DNA of 64,000 nt from Pyrus communis (GCF_963583255.1 NC_084816.1:12201100-12265099); one strand, 5' to 3'. Positions 35,365-46,832 are shown, numbered from the stretch's first letter. Translations and numbers: made by a program. Notes: generated by a model not told the origin, from the sequence alone.

Positions 35365-35838
35365 AAAATTGTAACAATGGTTCCTAAAAAAAAACTTAAT
35401 TGGTGCAATACTCACTCAATTAAAAATTCATGATCATTACCCTTAATTCATCAAAACGTGCAGCTAAAGTCATTTTCATCAACTTCATCATAATTCCGTC
35501 AAAATAAGTCATCTTCGAATGACCATTGCTACAATTGGGTTAATGTTGAGGGACCATCGCTCCAATTAGATTAAAGTTGAGAGACCATTTTTCCAATTGA
35601 ATTAAAGTTAAAGAACTATTGTTACAATTTTTCTCATCTGGTTTTCCATATTTACCCCTTGATTCAGCCTCATGTGCCTTGCATGTGACCATTTTGATGG
35701 AAGTTGTAGCTAGCTTGATGAAAATGACCATAGTTGCTGATTTTGATGAGTTAAGGGACCTATAGGCATAGATTTTTAGTTGAGTAATCATTACTCCATT
35801 TGGATTAAAATTAAGGAACTACTGCTACAATTTCCTCT
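35365..35838. mobile_element. Fold-back element with long inverted repeats (copy 1)
   Basis: Left arm: TTGTAACAATGGTTCC...AATTCATCAAAACGTGCAGC. Right arm reversed: TTGTAGCAGTAGTTCC...AACTCATCAAAATCAGCAAC. An extra partial copy of the arm lies in the middle (35520-35640). It belongs to the same family as 37486-37910. Confidence 0.6.
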
Positions 35839-36164
35839 ACAAAAAATATCCAATCAAGTTAGTAAATGATTTTTGCATAATGCTAATTTTACTGGAAAAA
35901 TAACCTGAATAATAAAATAAGTTTGGTTAATTATAGTCCCATCCACACACGAAATCATAAAAATAAAAAATAAAAAAAAGATCCGATTATATAACTTTGA
36001 CCACTACCGAATTGACAAAATGACACATGTTCAAATAGATTAAAAAGAAAAAAAGAAAACTGATGTATTAACTTGCTATCTCATTGTAATAGCATTACCA
36101 TAACAAAAGAAATATCCCATCGTTCACAACTGCATGCCCATGCAATTCCAAAAGCATTAAATAA

Positions 36165-36354
36165 GAACGCCACTTAATACTACAGTTTAATAGTATTTCT
36201 CTTCACTTGTAAGTAAGAAATTTTAGATTCGATTCTCGTAAAAAGCGAACCTTAAACCATATTATTACTAGTCCGTTGTGAAACCAAGTCCACCCCCTCT
36301 CTTTTAATCATAATACCACTTGTTAAAAATATTATTAAAAAAAAAAAAAAAAAA
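36165..36354 (+). mobile_element. tRNA-related SINE with poly(A) tail
   Basis: The order TATTTCTCTTCACTTGTAAG, TTTTAGATTCGATTCTCG (B-box), ACCATATTATTACTAGTCC, GTGAAACCAAGTCCACC and an A-run at 36336-36353 is the layout of a Rosaceae-type SINE. Its tail sequence is related to the duplicated units at 56562-56919. Confidence 0.65.
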
Positions 36355-37485
36355 CAACAACATCACATGTGTTTCGAAGGCAAAAACAAAAAAACGTAAA
36401 TATTTGGCCACTTTTCGAAGATGTGCAAAACACAACCAAGCTGCCAAATTGCCAAATTTTCACCAAATCCTTCAAGGCTGCCACGGCATTCCTCTCTTTA
36501 CAAGTGACGTGAACATTTTAGGTATAGATTGTGACTGAACTTGGTGCTTGGGTTCAGGCTATCAAAAGTACGGGCAAATCATGGAAAGACGATAAAACTC
36601 ACTATATTTTGGAGGTTTTTCAGATTTGCAAAATTTCTCTTGCATGCTCACAATTCACCAAAATTTACACATGGTCCACCAAAGTTTAATGACTCTTCAC
36701 GAGTTTCATAGTTTGAATCCTAATCTAAGCATAATTGAATCTCCCTCGCCAAAATCCCCAATTGCCAAGTAGTGGGTGGGGATTTGACGGAAAAGCCCTC
36801 CTCCAAAAGGCCACATGGGTCGTCATGTGCGTTTTTAACGAAGAGTTTGACAGATTATTGGAAGTACTACATTGATGTGCAGCATTAAATGTCCGGGAAT
36901 AAATTTGTCAATTTTAAAATTAAGAGACCAAAATGATAAGTCAGGCCAATGTCAATGACCAATTGTGATAATAAAAAAAAATATAAAAAAATATAAAAAA
37001 AAAGTCCCAATTTACAATGTTGACATATTTCTGGATCCTCCAATAAGAAGTGCCTCACTCAATGTCGAATTGGGCAAAAATGCTAGTTATAATAATTTGA
37101 AATCGAAGTCATCATTTACGAAAATCAAACATAAGTTATCTCACATAAAGGAGCTAAAGATGCAGTACTTGATTATACCTTCTAATACCTACATGTATAT
37201 ACAATGTACCTGATTAGTTTATTCTTCCTACATGTTTTACAATAGGAAGTGATTTTTCACACACTCCTTTTAACTTTTCATACACATTTTAATTTTTAAT
37301 TAAGGGATTGAATGAATCAAACAAAAATTACAAACATAATTAAGCAAATGTGTGTAAAAGATTAAAAAATGACGTGTGTTTATCATTTCCCCTTACAATA
37401 CCGAACTCAATGCTAACAATTTCATTCGTGTTAGAGTTTTAGAATAATGCAATATAAAGAAATTATTTCATCATCAAAATAAAAA
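36355..37485. other. AT-rich intergenic DNA
   Basis: No supported gene. The right inverted repeat of the 34540-36970 element ends here; the rest is unremarkable. Confidence 0.5.
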
Positions 37486-37910
37486 GAGGAAATTGTAGAA
37501 ATGGTTGGTGAACTTTAACCTAATTGAAGTAATGGTCTCTCGATTAAAAAAAAAATCCATGACCATTGGTTCCTTAACTCATCAAAACATGCAGTTATGA
37601 TTCTTTTTGTCAGCTCCATTTAAACTTTCTCCAAAATGAGTTACGTGTCACGCACGTGAGGCTAAATGAAGGAACAAATATGAAAAACCAAATGAGAAAA
37701 ATTGCAACAATGGTCCCTCAACCTTAACCAATTGTAAGAATAGCTCTTCCGACATTACTTATTTTGACCGAATTCTAATAGAGTTGATGAAAAGGATTAT
37801 AGCTGCAAGTTTTGATGAGTTAAGAGATCAATAATAATAAATTTTTAACTGACGGACTATTGCTCTAATTTAATTGAAATTAAGAAACCGTTGCTACAAT
37901 TTTTCTTTCC
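37486..37910. mobile_element. Fold-back element (copy 2)
   Basis: The left arm GAGGAAATTGTAGAAATGG...TTAAAAAA and the right arm reversed GGAAAGAAAAATTGTAGC...GTTAAAAATT are inverted repeats over about 100 bp. AACTCATCAAAACATGCAG in the left arm pairs with its reverse near 37815. It is 45 bp from the Pack-MULE and of the same family as copy 1. Confidence 0.6.
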
Positions 37911-37954
37911 AAATAAGAAGTTAGGTATTCCACCAAAAATCAAAATAAAAATAA

Positions 37955-39887
37955 GGATAAATTACAAAAAACTACCTCAACTATGGGTCGAACGACACTT
38001 TCATACCTCATCTTTTAATATTGACAATGTCATACCTCATCTTACGACTTTGTGACAATGTCATACCTTCCGTCAGTTTGTCTGTCATCTATTCCGTTAA
38101 GTAGTGACGTGGCTTTAAAAAATTAATAAAAAATTAATTAAATATTAAAAACTAAAATTATAAAATCATTTAACAATTTTTTTGGGTAAAGTACAAAAAA
38201 CTACCTAAACTATGGGTCGAACGACACTTTCATACCTCATCTTTTAAAATTGACAATGTCATACCTTCCGTCAATTTGTCTATCATCTATTCCGTTAAGT
38301 AGTGACGTGGCCTAAAAAATTTAATAAAATAGTAAAAAATTAATTAAATATTTAAAACTAAAATTATAAAATCATTTAACAATTTTTTTTTACATGGAGA
38401 CCCACCCCTTATCCCCCTCACCTTTCTTCCCTCCTCCCGTTTTCCCCTACCCCAAACCCAGATCCCATCCCCACTTCGCTCTCCCTCGCCGTGCCTAGAA
38501 CCACCATCCCTCCCCTCTCTCTCTCTCCACTTTCTCCTTTTCACGTTGCAACAGCAGCCTCGTCGACTCTACCATTGTCTGTAAGCTCCAAGCCCTAAAC
38601 TTCACAAACCTCGTCCTCTGCATCCACGCCGAGAGCTTTTCGTCTCCGAGAACCTGACCGATTTGGTCATCGACATGCGCCTCGGCAAGCTCGCCCTCCG
38701 CACCCACAGCTCCGCCAATAAGTCTGCGTCTTCCGACGAGGAGTACCTCTAGCTATCCCAAGCCTTCAGTGATTTCTCCGCCTGCAGCAACGACATATCG
38801 GGATAATTAAAACGGCTTGCAAGCTTGCCGTCGCCGGAAAACGCGTTAACCTCTAAATTATTTGAGGCTGCGCTAGAACTGGAACCATGCCAGGGGTTTT
38901 TGCTGAGGGAGAACTTCTCAACCAAGATCATCGAGAGCATTTTGTCGGAGGATCTTCAACCGACGATCAAGATCTGTGTCGACGGCCTCCAATCGCCGTC
39001 ACTTGTCGTGAAGCAATCTGCAGCGGCCAAGCTCAGGCTTTTAGCGAAGAATCGGGTTGATAATCGCGCCTTGATTTGCGAGTCCGGCGCCTTTCCTGCT
39101 TTAATTCCTCTATTGCGATGCAGCAATCCATGGACACATGAGCACACCATCACGGCGCACACCCAGTTTGCGAAATTCCAATTGGGATTTGAACAGGGGA
39201 GAAAGAAAAGGATGGATGCACAAGGCAAAGGTGCCAAAGGGGTAGCAACAGAGCACACCCAATTTGTGAAATTCCAATTGGGATTTGATTTGTTTGAGTG
39301 AATTAAAAATTAGGGACTGAAATGGGGAAGAAGGGTGAGGGTGATAAGTTTGGGGGGTGGGTTAGGGGAAGACGGGAACGGGTGGGGATGGGATCTGGGT
39401 TTGGGGTGAGGGAAGACGGGAGAAGGGAAGAAAGGTGAGGGAGATAATGGGTGGGTCCCCATGTAAAAAAAATTGTTAAATGATTTTATAATTTTAGTTT
39501 TTAATATTTAATTAATTTTTTAATATTTTATTAATTTTTTTAAGCCACGTCACTACTTAACGGAATAGATGACAAACAAACAGACGGAAGGTATGACATT
39601 GTCACAAATTCGTAAGATGAGGTATGACATTGTCAATTTTAAAAGATGAGGTATGAAAGTGTCGTTCGACCCATAGTTGAGCTAGTTTTTTGTACTTTAC
39701 TCTAGTTTTTAATAATTTTTTTTTTAAGCCACGTCACTACTTAACGGAATAGATGACAGACAAACTAACGAAAAGTATGACATTGTTATAAATTCGTAAG
39801 ATGAGGTATGACATTGTCAATTTTAAAAGATGAGATATGAAAGTATCGTTCTACCCATAATTGAAGTAGTTTTTTGTACTTTACCCT
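37955..39887. mobile_element. Pack-MULE with 9-bp target duplication
   Basis: Long terminal inverted repeats (37955-38475 and 39380-39887) begin GGATAAATTACAAAAAACTA on the left and, reversed, GGGTAAAGTACAAAAAACTA on the right. A perfect 9-bp duplication TAAAAATAA lies at 37946-37954 and 39888-39896, diagnostic of Mutator-like elements. Each terminal repeat is itself duplicated (units of about 185-230 bp, for example 37955-38184 and 38185-38395), suggesting one element inserted in or recombined with a sibling. There is no transposase. The interior carries pieces of a U-box/ARM gene. The right end is 123 bp from the ATG of the cyclase gene. Confidence 0.92.
38590..39301 (+). pseudogene. Captured U-box/ARM-repeat (PUB-like) gene fragment in the Pack-MULE
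   Basis: The plus strand reads DMRLGKLALRTHSSANKSAS, then LSQAFSDFSACSNDISG, then an open stretch (38825-39301) with LEPCQGFLLRENFSTKII, ICVDGLQSPSLVVKQSAAA and RVDNRALICESGAFPALIPL. This resembles the linker and first ARM repeat of plant U-box E3 ligases. Two in-frame stops (TAG near 38750, TAA near 38806) and the lack of a proper ATG show it is not an intact gene. After RCSNPWTHEH the ARM match stops, and a directly repeated block (GAAATTCCAATTGGGATTTG at 39175 and 39271) follows. Confidence 0.75.
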
Positions 39888-39930
39888 AAAAATAAAAAGG
39901 GTATCGTTTTGATTGTAAAACATTAGATTC

Positions 39931-39960
39931 CTTCTGTCTCTCTCTCTCTTGCTCTGCTTC
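39931..39960 (+). promoter_or_regulatory. CT-rich tract in cyclase gene leader
   Basis: A pyrimidine-rich run (TTCTGTCTCTCTCTCTCTTG) lies about 50-80 bp before the ATG, of the Y-patch kind seen near plant transcription starts. No TATA box is visible in the 114 bp between the Pack-MULE target duplication and the ATG. Confidence 0.4.
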
Positions 39961-40010
39961 TATTAATAACACTACTTTCCACTTTCCTTTGACCTTCATT
40001 CCTCGCTCTA

Positions 40011-41501
40011 ATGGCCACCCTCCTCCGGCCATTTCCACCGCCACCTTCCGCCGCCAAAACTTCCCAATTCTTCCACTCCTCCAGCCCTCCTCTTCATTTC
40101 TCCAAAACCCATTACTCATCTCCAAATAAATCTCTCTCCAAAATCCACAGCAGCAAGTTCGGCAACTTTCTCGACTTAAAACCAGAGGCAAAACCCGAGT
40201 CTTTGCACTTCGATCTCCATCAATTCGACCCGTCAACCCGGTCTCGCTTAGATGTGATCATCATCGGGACCGGCCCGGCCGGGCTTCGCCTTGCGGAGCA
40301 ACTTTCTCGCTACGGCATTAAGGTATGCTGCGTTGATCCTTCTCCTCTCTCTATGTGGCCAAATAACTATGGAGTTTGGGTTGATGAATTTGAAAGCTTG
40401 AATCTTGAAAGTTGCTTGGACAAAATATGGCCTATGGCTTCTGTTCATGTGAATGATAGTAAGACTAAGTTTTTGGACCGCCCTTATGGCAGAGTCAGTA
40501 GGAAGAAACTCAAGACTTTGTTGCTGGAGAGGTGTCTCTCCAATGGGGTTCAATTTCATAGGGCCAAGGTTTGGAAAATCGAACACGAAGAGTTCGAGTC
40601 TTCGATTCTGTGTGATGATGGGAATGAGCTCAAGGCAAGCTTGATTGTTGATGCTAGTGGGTTTGCAAGCAGTTTCATAGAGTATGAGAAGCCTAGGAAC
40701 CATGGATATCAGATTGCTCATGGTATTTTGGCTGAAGTGGAAGAACACCCCTTTGATTTGGATAAGATGCTTCTAATGGATTGGAGAGATTCCCATCTCG
40801 GAAATGAGCCTTATTTGCGCACTAGTAATTCTAGATTTCCAACTTTTTTGTATGCAATGCCGTTTGATTCGAACTTGGTGTTTTTGGAAGAAACTTCGCT
40901 TGTCAGTAGGCCGGTCTTGTCTTATATAGAGATTAAGAAACGAATGGTTGCGAGGCTAAGGCATTTGGGGATTAGAGTGAAGAGGGTAATTGAAGAGGAG
41001 AAGTGTTTGATCCCAATGGGGGGTCCGCTTCCTCGGATCCCCCAACGTGTGATGGCAATTGGAGGGACTTCTGGGGTGGTTCACCCTTCGACTGGGTACA
41101 TGGTGGCTCGGACCATGGCTTTAGCCCCAGTATTGGCTGAAGCCATTGCAGAGTGCCTTGGCTCAACCAGAATGATCCGAGGGCAACCGCTTTATCATAA
41201 AGCGTGGAATGGCTTGTGGCCAATTGAGAGGAGATGCACGAGGGACTTTTACTCATTTGGTATGGAGACTTTGTTGAAGCTTGATCTGAATGGGAGTAGA
41301 AGCTTCTTTGACGCTTTCTTTGACTTGGATCCTTATTACTGGCAAGGCTTTTTATCGTCAAGGTTGTCTCTAAGAGAGCTCGCTTTGTTGAGCTTATCTC
41401 TGTTTGGCCGAGCCTCCGCCCCATCTAGGTTTGATATTGTTACAAAGTGTCCTGTGCCCTTGGTTAAACTGATGGGCAATCTCGCACTTGAAGCTGCATA
41501 A
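40011..41501 (+). CDS. Chromoplast-type lycopene beta-cyclase / capsanthin-capsorubin synthase-like
   Basis: A plastid carotenoid enzyme of 496 residues in a single exon. Residues 1 to about 75 are Ser/Pro-rich, like a chloroplast transit peptide. Residues 81-112 form the dinucleotide-binding fold (GTGPAG at 86-91). DASG is at 214-217. The FLEET cyclase motif is at 291-295. IPMGGPLP (334-341) and HPSTGYMVARTMALAP (358-373) follow. Family members cyclise lycopene ends to beta rings, and the CCS branch rearranges epoxy-carotenoids. The lack of introns and details such as GTGPAG and FLEETSLVSRPVLS favour the CYC-B/CCS/neoxanthin-synthase-like branch over housekeeping LCYB. The exact reaction cannot be fixed from sequence. 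The start is chosen as the first ATG in frame and gives a full transit peptide. No truncation or frameshift. Confidence 0.93.
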   Translation: MATLLRPFPPPPSAAKTSQFFHSSSPPLHFSKTHYSSPNKSLSKIHSSKFGNFLDLKPEAKPESLHFDLHQFDPSTRSRLDVIIIGTGPAGLRLAEQLSRYGIKVCCVDPSPLSMWPNNYGVWVDEFESLNLESCLDKIWPMASVHVNDSKTKFLDRPYGRVSRKKLKTLLLERCLSNGVQFHRAKVWKIEHEEFESSILCDDGNELKASLIVDASGFASSFIEYEKPRNHGYQIAHGILAEVEEHPFDLDKMLLMDWRDSHLGNEPYLRTSNSRFPTFLYAMPFDSNLVFLEETSLVSRPVLSYIEIKKRMVARLRHLGIRVKRVIEEEKCLIPMGGPLPRIPQRVMAIGGTSGVVHPSTGYMVARTMALAPVLAEAIAECLGSTRMIRGQPLYHKAWNGLWPIERRCTRDFYSFGMETLLKLDLNGSRSFFDAFFDLDPYYWQGFLSSRLSLRELALLSLSLFGRASAPSRFDIVTKCPVPLVKLMGNLALEAA

Positions 41502-42251
41502 TAATGCAACACATGGAATAATTATTTGTGAGAAACAAGAGTTTGGCTTTTGTTCCATAGCTTATACAGAATAATGATGTTATTATAACTCTAGTTTCAA
41601 GTGATCCTCTTGTCAAATGATGGGCTCGAACACAGAGCATGTGTAAAATGCTATTTCATGGTATACTTAATTCCCGAATTTCTTAATCTGTAGTTGGTTT
41701 CACCCCTCCCCTGATAATTCTTGGCTCCGCCACTGGTTATGCTAGTATTTCTTTTTTAATTTCTTTTTCGTTTCAATATTTTCTTCTGGAAGGCCATTCT
41801 CTTTATATGTACGAAGGAAACATTGCAGCATTACATGAACAGACATATTGGTAGTGGAAGGCTTCCATACACCGGAGAAGGCTTGGAGATGTGCATAAAC
41901 TCGAGGGGGAGTGAATTACAGGGCAAATCATTTTCGACAATCGGCTAATACAAGAATTTGTTCCTGCAATACTTTTTTCTGAACATACAAGAAGTGTTGT
42001 AAGGATGAGAATTTTGTGGGGGGGAAAAATCTATCCTTGTTCGGTCAGTACAAGCGAAGCTTTTCCCGTTACCACTTTTTCAAGCCATTCTTTTGTAAGT
42101 TGTTGGAAACATGGGAAAGCCATGCGCGGCTGCGCCCCTTGTATTTACAATTTCGTGTATATGCCTTTTTATAAGACTGGTAGTAAGGTCATATATCTCT
42201 CTCGAGAAAAATAAGAATATGTTATCATGAATAAATCTGTGTTTACGTTTT
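41502..42251. other. 3' flank of the cyclase gene
   Basis: Probably the 3' untranslated region plus intergenic DNA. An AATAAA lies at 42229-42234. The 69-codon ORF at 42005-42214 has no recognisable family and is not called. Confidence 0.5.
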
Positions 42252-43503
42252 TGTTTGGACCCGATTTTACACTATTGGTCCGAGTAATCGAGGCCGTTGA
42301 ATGAGCAGAATTTTAGACCGTTGAATGACAAAGTGGTTGAAATGATTTTCAATTATTATTGAGAAATAATATTGTGATTTTAATTATGATATTATCTCTT
42401 AATATATACTAGGACATCTTAACCTAATATTAGGTATATCCAGCTAGTTGTTTTGAAAAGAGATGATCTGGTCCGTCTTCAAAGGATTGCACGAAGACAT
42501 TCGAATAGGCTCATCATATCAAGCACCTGGCCCCAGGTGCATGCAATCTCCTACGTGACTAATTATTATCAAAACCTAAGTCCTATCTCTGATATGGACG
42601 TGGGTGGTGCAATTCAAATTGGCTTGCAATTCATGGACGTGTTGGAGTGAATGGGGTTGTAGCACATGGCTTTATCTTGAGATATGGTGATTATATCTCA
42701 TCAATTAGAATTACTTTCCAGAGTCTAATTTGGTGAAGGAATCATCATGCATGCACGTGGTCTTCGTCAGCGGAAATATACATGATGGATTTGATTGGTG
42801 AAGTGATTTCATGGAGATAAACTTGTTTATTTATGGTATCGTGATAAGTTTCGAATAGGGGGATAGGCCTTAGCCTATGGCACGGATCAACTTTGCTAGT
42901 TTGAGTTGCAGATGAACTCTATAAAATTATCAGGCCGTGCCAAGGTAAATATGTTCTATAAATACAGAAACATCAGCAGCGTGAAGAGCCCCTTCAAATC
43001 AACACACAAATTGCCCTGTGCAAAGCTTCTCAACAACTTTGAGATTTTTTCCTCTCCCCTTTTCTTCCCGCCAACACATCTTCAGCTTGGATAAACAGAA
43101 CTGTGAAGGTAACCGGCGACATCTTCAGTTTGGTTAAACAGCACTGGAGCCGTATGTAGAATCAGTCGACTGAGAAGCACCTTCAGTTTGAATAAACAGC
43201 ACATGCTTCGAGACCGACTGGTTATTATCCAAGTCTGAGTCGACAAGGATTTTCGTGTCCTTGTTGGTAGAGATCATCTCATCAGCCTTCTTGGCGAAGT
43301 GAGGTGTTACCAGGTTATTAGGCTCAGCACATTGAAAACCGAGTTTTATTTTATGATTGGATATTCACAATTAGATTTTAGAGTTCAGCATTCTGACGGC
43401 CAAACCACTTTTACAATCAAGACATTTATCTCTTTCAAGTATTTGTATTCGTACAATTTGGTGCCAATTCGGCATACTTATACTCTCACAAATATAATTA
43501 CCA
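42252..43503 (+). repeat. 5' LTR of the pol-less element
   Basis: It starts TGTTTGG. The end is placed before the primer-binding candidate; similarity to the 3' LTR stops at 43370. A TATA-like CTATAAATAC lies at 42957-42966. The right boundary (43370 or about 43503) is uncertain. Confidence 0.65.
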
Positions 43504-43513
43504 AGATTGAACC

Positions 43514-43524
43514 TGGCGCCGACG
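43514..43524 (+). other. Candidate primer-binding site
   Basis: TGGCGCCGACG: the first seven bases match the common 3'-terminal complement used by many plant Gypsy-type elements. Confidence 0.5.
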
Positions 43525-43815
43525 ATTTGTGAACTTCGAAGAGATTAGCAGCCTTGTCTTCAGGCTCTAGAACCCAAAGGCTGAGACGTGTTCCTTCCTC
43601 AGCCGTAGTCACAAGATCAAGAAGTCAGCAGCGTGCCCGACGCTACATCAACATATTTTATTGCTTGGCTGACGAGTTGGTATGTCTCGCACACAACCGA
43701 ATGACGTAGTTAGTTTATTAGTTACTCGGCCTACGCTCCACGTAGGCTTGGTAGTTTTTAGGGTCAACATTTTGGCACACCCAGTGGGACCCAGTGCTAA
43801 AACTACGAAGTTCAC

Positions 43816-44118
43816 ATGATATATCAAGATGTCAATCTAGCTCCGTTCAGCCGATTGGATGCATTCCAAGTTCAACTTAATGCGGAACAAATCCTTAAAG
43901 CATGTGAAGAAAGGCAAAAATCTTTCTGTCAAATGATAAAGGTGAAAGTTCATCACATCCTACAAGATCAATGGTTAAATGAAGATAGAGCTCGATTTTA
44001 TGAGTGGCTCGATAAGAAAACACCTTTTGGTCTTATGTTCAAATCAATTCCTTTTGAAGAATGGTTGGTTCAAAAGGCCAAGGGGCAATTTTCTGCACCG
44101 GTCACAATCAAAATTTAG
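43816..44118 (+). CDS. Unrecognised 100-codon ORF in the pol-less element
   Basis: An ATG-started frame of 100 residues ends in TAG, and the following frame (44119-44660) shows more interrupted coding-like sequence. The protein is charged and helix-prone (AEQILKACEERQKSFCQMIK, FYEWLDKKTPFG, FEEWLVQKAKGQ). It lies where GAG would be, soon after the typical pre-GAG text TTTGGCACACCCAGTGGGAC (43773-43792). I recognise no domain or zinc knuckle. It could be a diverged GAG or an acquired ORF. Expression is unknown. Confidence 0.4.
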   Translation: MIYQDVNLAPFSRLDAFQVQLNAEQILKACEERQKSFCQMIKVKVHHILQDQWLNEDRARFYEWLDKKTPFGLMFKSIPFEEWLVQKAKGQFSAPVTIKI

Positions 44119-45776
44119 TCTAAGAAAATTGTCAAGACGACTGAAGAAAAACCTAGGCCACCTGTTTTTTTTGATAGAGATTGAAAGTGTGGTAGGTCTA
44201 GAAGAAAAAGTTCAAGTTTTAAAGTCAAAAATCAACTTAGAAAATGATTCGTCAAACGAGTGTTCCAATGACGAACAAGACCGATACGCAGGCCATAAAA
44301 CCACATTAATTGATATGGTAATTGGGGACATGGTCTTAGACGTCAAAACTACGCCAATCGATATGATTCTTGGCGATAAAGCCGATATGGAGAAATCTTG
44401 TTCGGCTAAGTTGTTCGAGTTAAAAGCCGAAATTGGCGAAATTATTATGCCTGGGGGGGGGGGGGCTTAATAATTGTTCAATACATTCGGCGGCTGAGAA
44501 TCAAAAAAATTTCGCCAAGTCAAAAATATTTGGAAATGATTCTTTATTCGTCCTAAAGCGAAATCAAATTGAGAATTTTGATATAAAAAGATCTTGGCTC
44601 GGAATAAAGCATCGTTGGCCTCCTCCTGATTATGGTTTGGCCACTTTTCTTTTCGTTTGCTAATATATATATATAATGAATAAATTATTTTCTTAAACAT
44701 CCAGCTATGCAAGCCAATGTAAAGAAAATGGGGGGCAGACATTATAGGCTTGCTCTCAATAAGCTCCTGAAATTTAAGCAGTGGAGGCCTGATGCTCGGT
44801 GCAGTACTGAAGGAAAAGAAGTCTTTCTCCTGTTGCTCAGTGAAGGACAGCAGCAAGGAGAAGGGAGAACACTCGGTAGGAGCTAGGCCATGGCATTTGG
44901 TAGGTTATGGTCAATTCTTGTGATGGTGGTCCCCCATATGCTAAGCTACGCCAAAAGAGGGAGAAAAGAAAAACATGAGGTATTAGGTGATAGGCCACCC
45001 ATTTGTGGTAGGCCATCACGTGCCTAATCTTGGCAATCAGCAAGGGTTGCCATTCGGTAGATTTTATTTTATTTCTTGGTTTCGTTCAGGTCACATTTCA
45101 TTCATTTTAGTGGAATTGTGAACATGAAGACTTGTTTCAGACTGGTAACTACATACTAACACTTGGTTTGAGGAATTTTGCATTACACCAAGTTAGGAGG
45201 ACATTTTGTGATGTTCAGTTGGCTATAGAACATTCTGCCAAGTGTTTCTTTTGCTTCGGTCTCCAAGTCTCAAGAAAATTTATTTAGACAGCAGGAAGTC
45301 GTGATGGTTCGATAGATATCAGGGACATGATCTCAAAAAACGAGGGTTGTTGGTCGAGCTCGATGATAGTTTGTTTCTCGGTCTTGTATTTTTCCACCAA
45401 CAAGCTGAAGGAAGCAGCAGTCGAATGAGTCATTTTGAAAGTTCAGCTCAGGTGAAAAATTAAGCGAATCATGCCGAGTCGATGAGATTTTCTCTTCACT
45501 GAGATGCGTGGCGTACGTCATTTGGTTGCTTTAAACCGTCATGCTCTTTGAGTATGCTTGCTCCGGATTGGAGTCCCAATTGGAGCTCCAATTGTCATCA
45601 CACGTGTTTTGGGACAGAATGTGGTAGACAAAAGAAAGGGATGGCATGAAGTTTTAGGCCACTCACTTTTAAAGTATCTTATTCACATCGCCTAGGCTCG
45701 GCTTTCAAGAGGTTTCTGGTTAATTCGATGGTAGGCAAAAGAAATGCAATTAGAGCATCGTTTGCAATAGGACCAA

Positions 45777-46075
45777 TCCCACCGAATTGGAATCTCGACC
45801 AAAATCATGGCATGCAAAGATTTAGTGATGGAATTCATCTGGTACTTGTATTGGCCGAGAGAACCATGGTGCTATTTGGGCCAAAATCTTGGCATGCAAT
45901 GATTCAGCGAAGTCTTTTTGACAAATCCTACCGGATTGGAATCTCGGCTGAAATCATGGCATGCACAGATTTAGTGATGGAATTCATTTGGTATTTGTAT
46001 TGGCCGAGAGAACCATGATGCTATTTGGGCCAAAATCTTGGCATCCAAATATTCAGCGAAGTCTTTTTGCCCATT
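45777..46075. repeat. Two tandem copies of a 149-bp unit in the pol-less element
   Basis: ATTGGAATCTCG at 45786 recurs at 45935, with the rest of the unit (ATCATGGCATGCA.AGATT, then GGCCGAGAGAACCAT) repeated at high identity. Confidence 0.9.
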
Positions 46076-46832
46076 AAGGTTGCTTTAGTGGTGATAATCC
46101 AAGTTCTTTAGTTCCATTTCGGTTGCCAACATGCATATGGATATTTTCTGCAACTATTTGTTCCCATGACCAAATAATTACATTACTCTTTGTTCGGTGG
46201 TAGTCGTCTTCCCTTATTAATTTTTGGGGTTGTCAGCTTTTTTTTTCTTTGGCCTAGAAAAGACAAAAGTAAAAAGTTATCAATCAAGTGAGAACGGAGA
46301 AGCAGCTCTTTTTCTCGGCTTCTTGACTTGGTTTCATTTCTTCTTGAGTGTCGACCACACGGAGTGGACGGTCGAAGGGATTATAAGGTTTTAGTTAAGA
46401 AGTATATGCCGAGCTTTCAAGAAGAGGAAAATGTCTGCATATGACTTTTATGAGTCAAGCTCGGCAGTGAGGAAGGTTTCATTATGACAGTCAGCAGTTC
46501 GAAGCTCTAATCATAGATGAAGCTTCCAGAATTATTCTGATCCGCATCAAAAGAAAAAGAGATGTGCTCGCTATACTGAGAACGCATAGCGTCGAGCTGA
46601 GAGGTCAACTGAGCGATATTCTCCGCTGATGAGCCAGCATCTGTTGCTCGGTGTATCAATTCATTTCTGAATTTGGTTGCATTATGAGCCGAGCTTGGCG
46701 GTATTGACCCATTCGGTAGAGATTCTGGTTCGATATATTTCTTGGCGCCGCTTTACTTATGATTGACCGGAAAAACTTAATTTCCTTAACCATTCGGCTT
46801 ATGGGTCGATGCTCAAGAAAACTGGGGGGTAA

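Larger units (their letters stand above)
34540..36970. mobile_element. Large element bounded by about 80-bp inverted repeats
   Basis: The sequence at about 34540-34620 (TATCACAAATAGTCCGTGAC, then CATTTTGGTCCCT) recurs inverted at 36895-36970 (reversed: TATCACAATTGGTCATTGAC...CATTTTGGTCTCT). Between them lie a hAT-like MITE, a fold-back element and a SINE. A non-autonomous Mutator-like element with later insertions would fit, but no 9-bp duplication could be confirmed. Confidence 0.5.

Noticed and set aside
38825..39301. An intact 158-codon U-box/ARM gene
   Set aside because: It has no ATG start, has upstream in-frame stops, and lies wholly between Pack-MULE inverted repeats.
44450..44466. 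G-run as a polypurine tract of an LTR element
   Set aside because: No LTR follows it; the real tract for this element is at 46817-46832.
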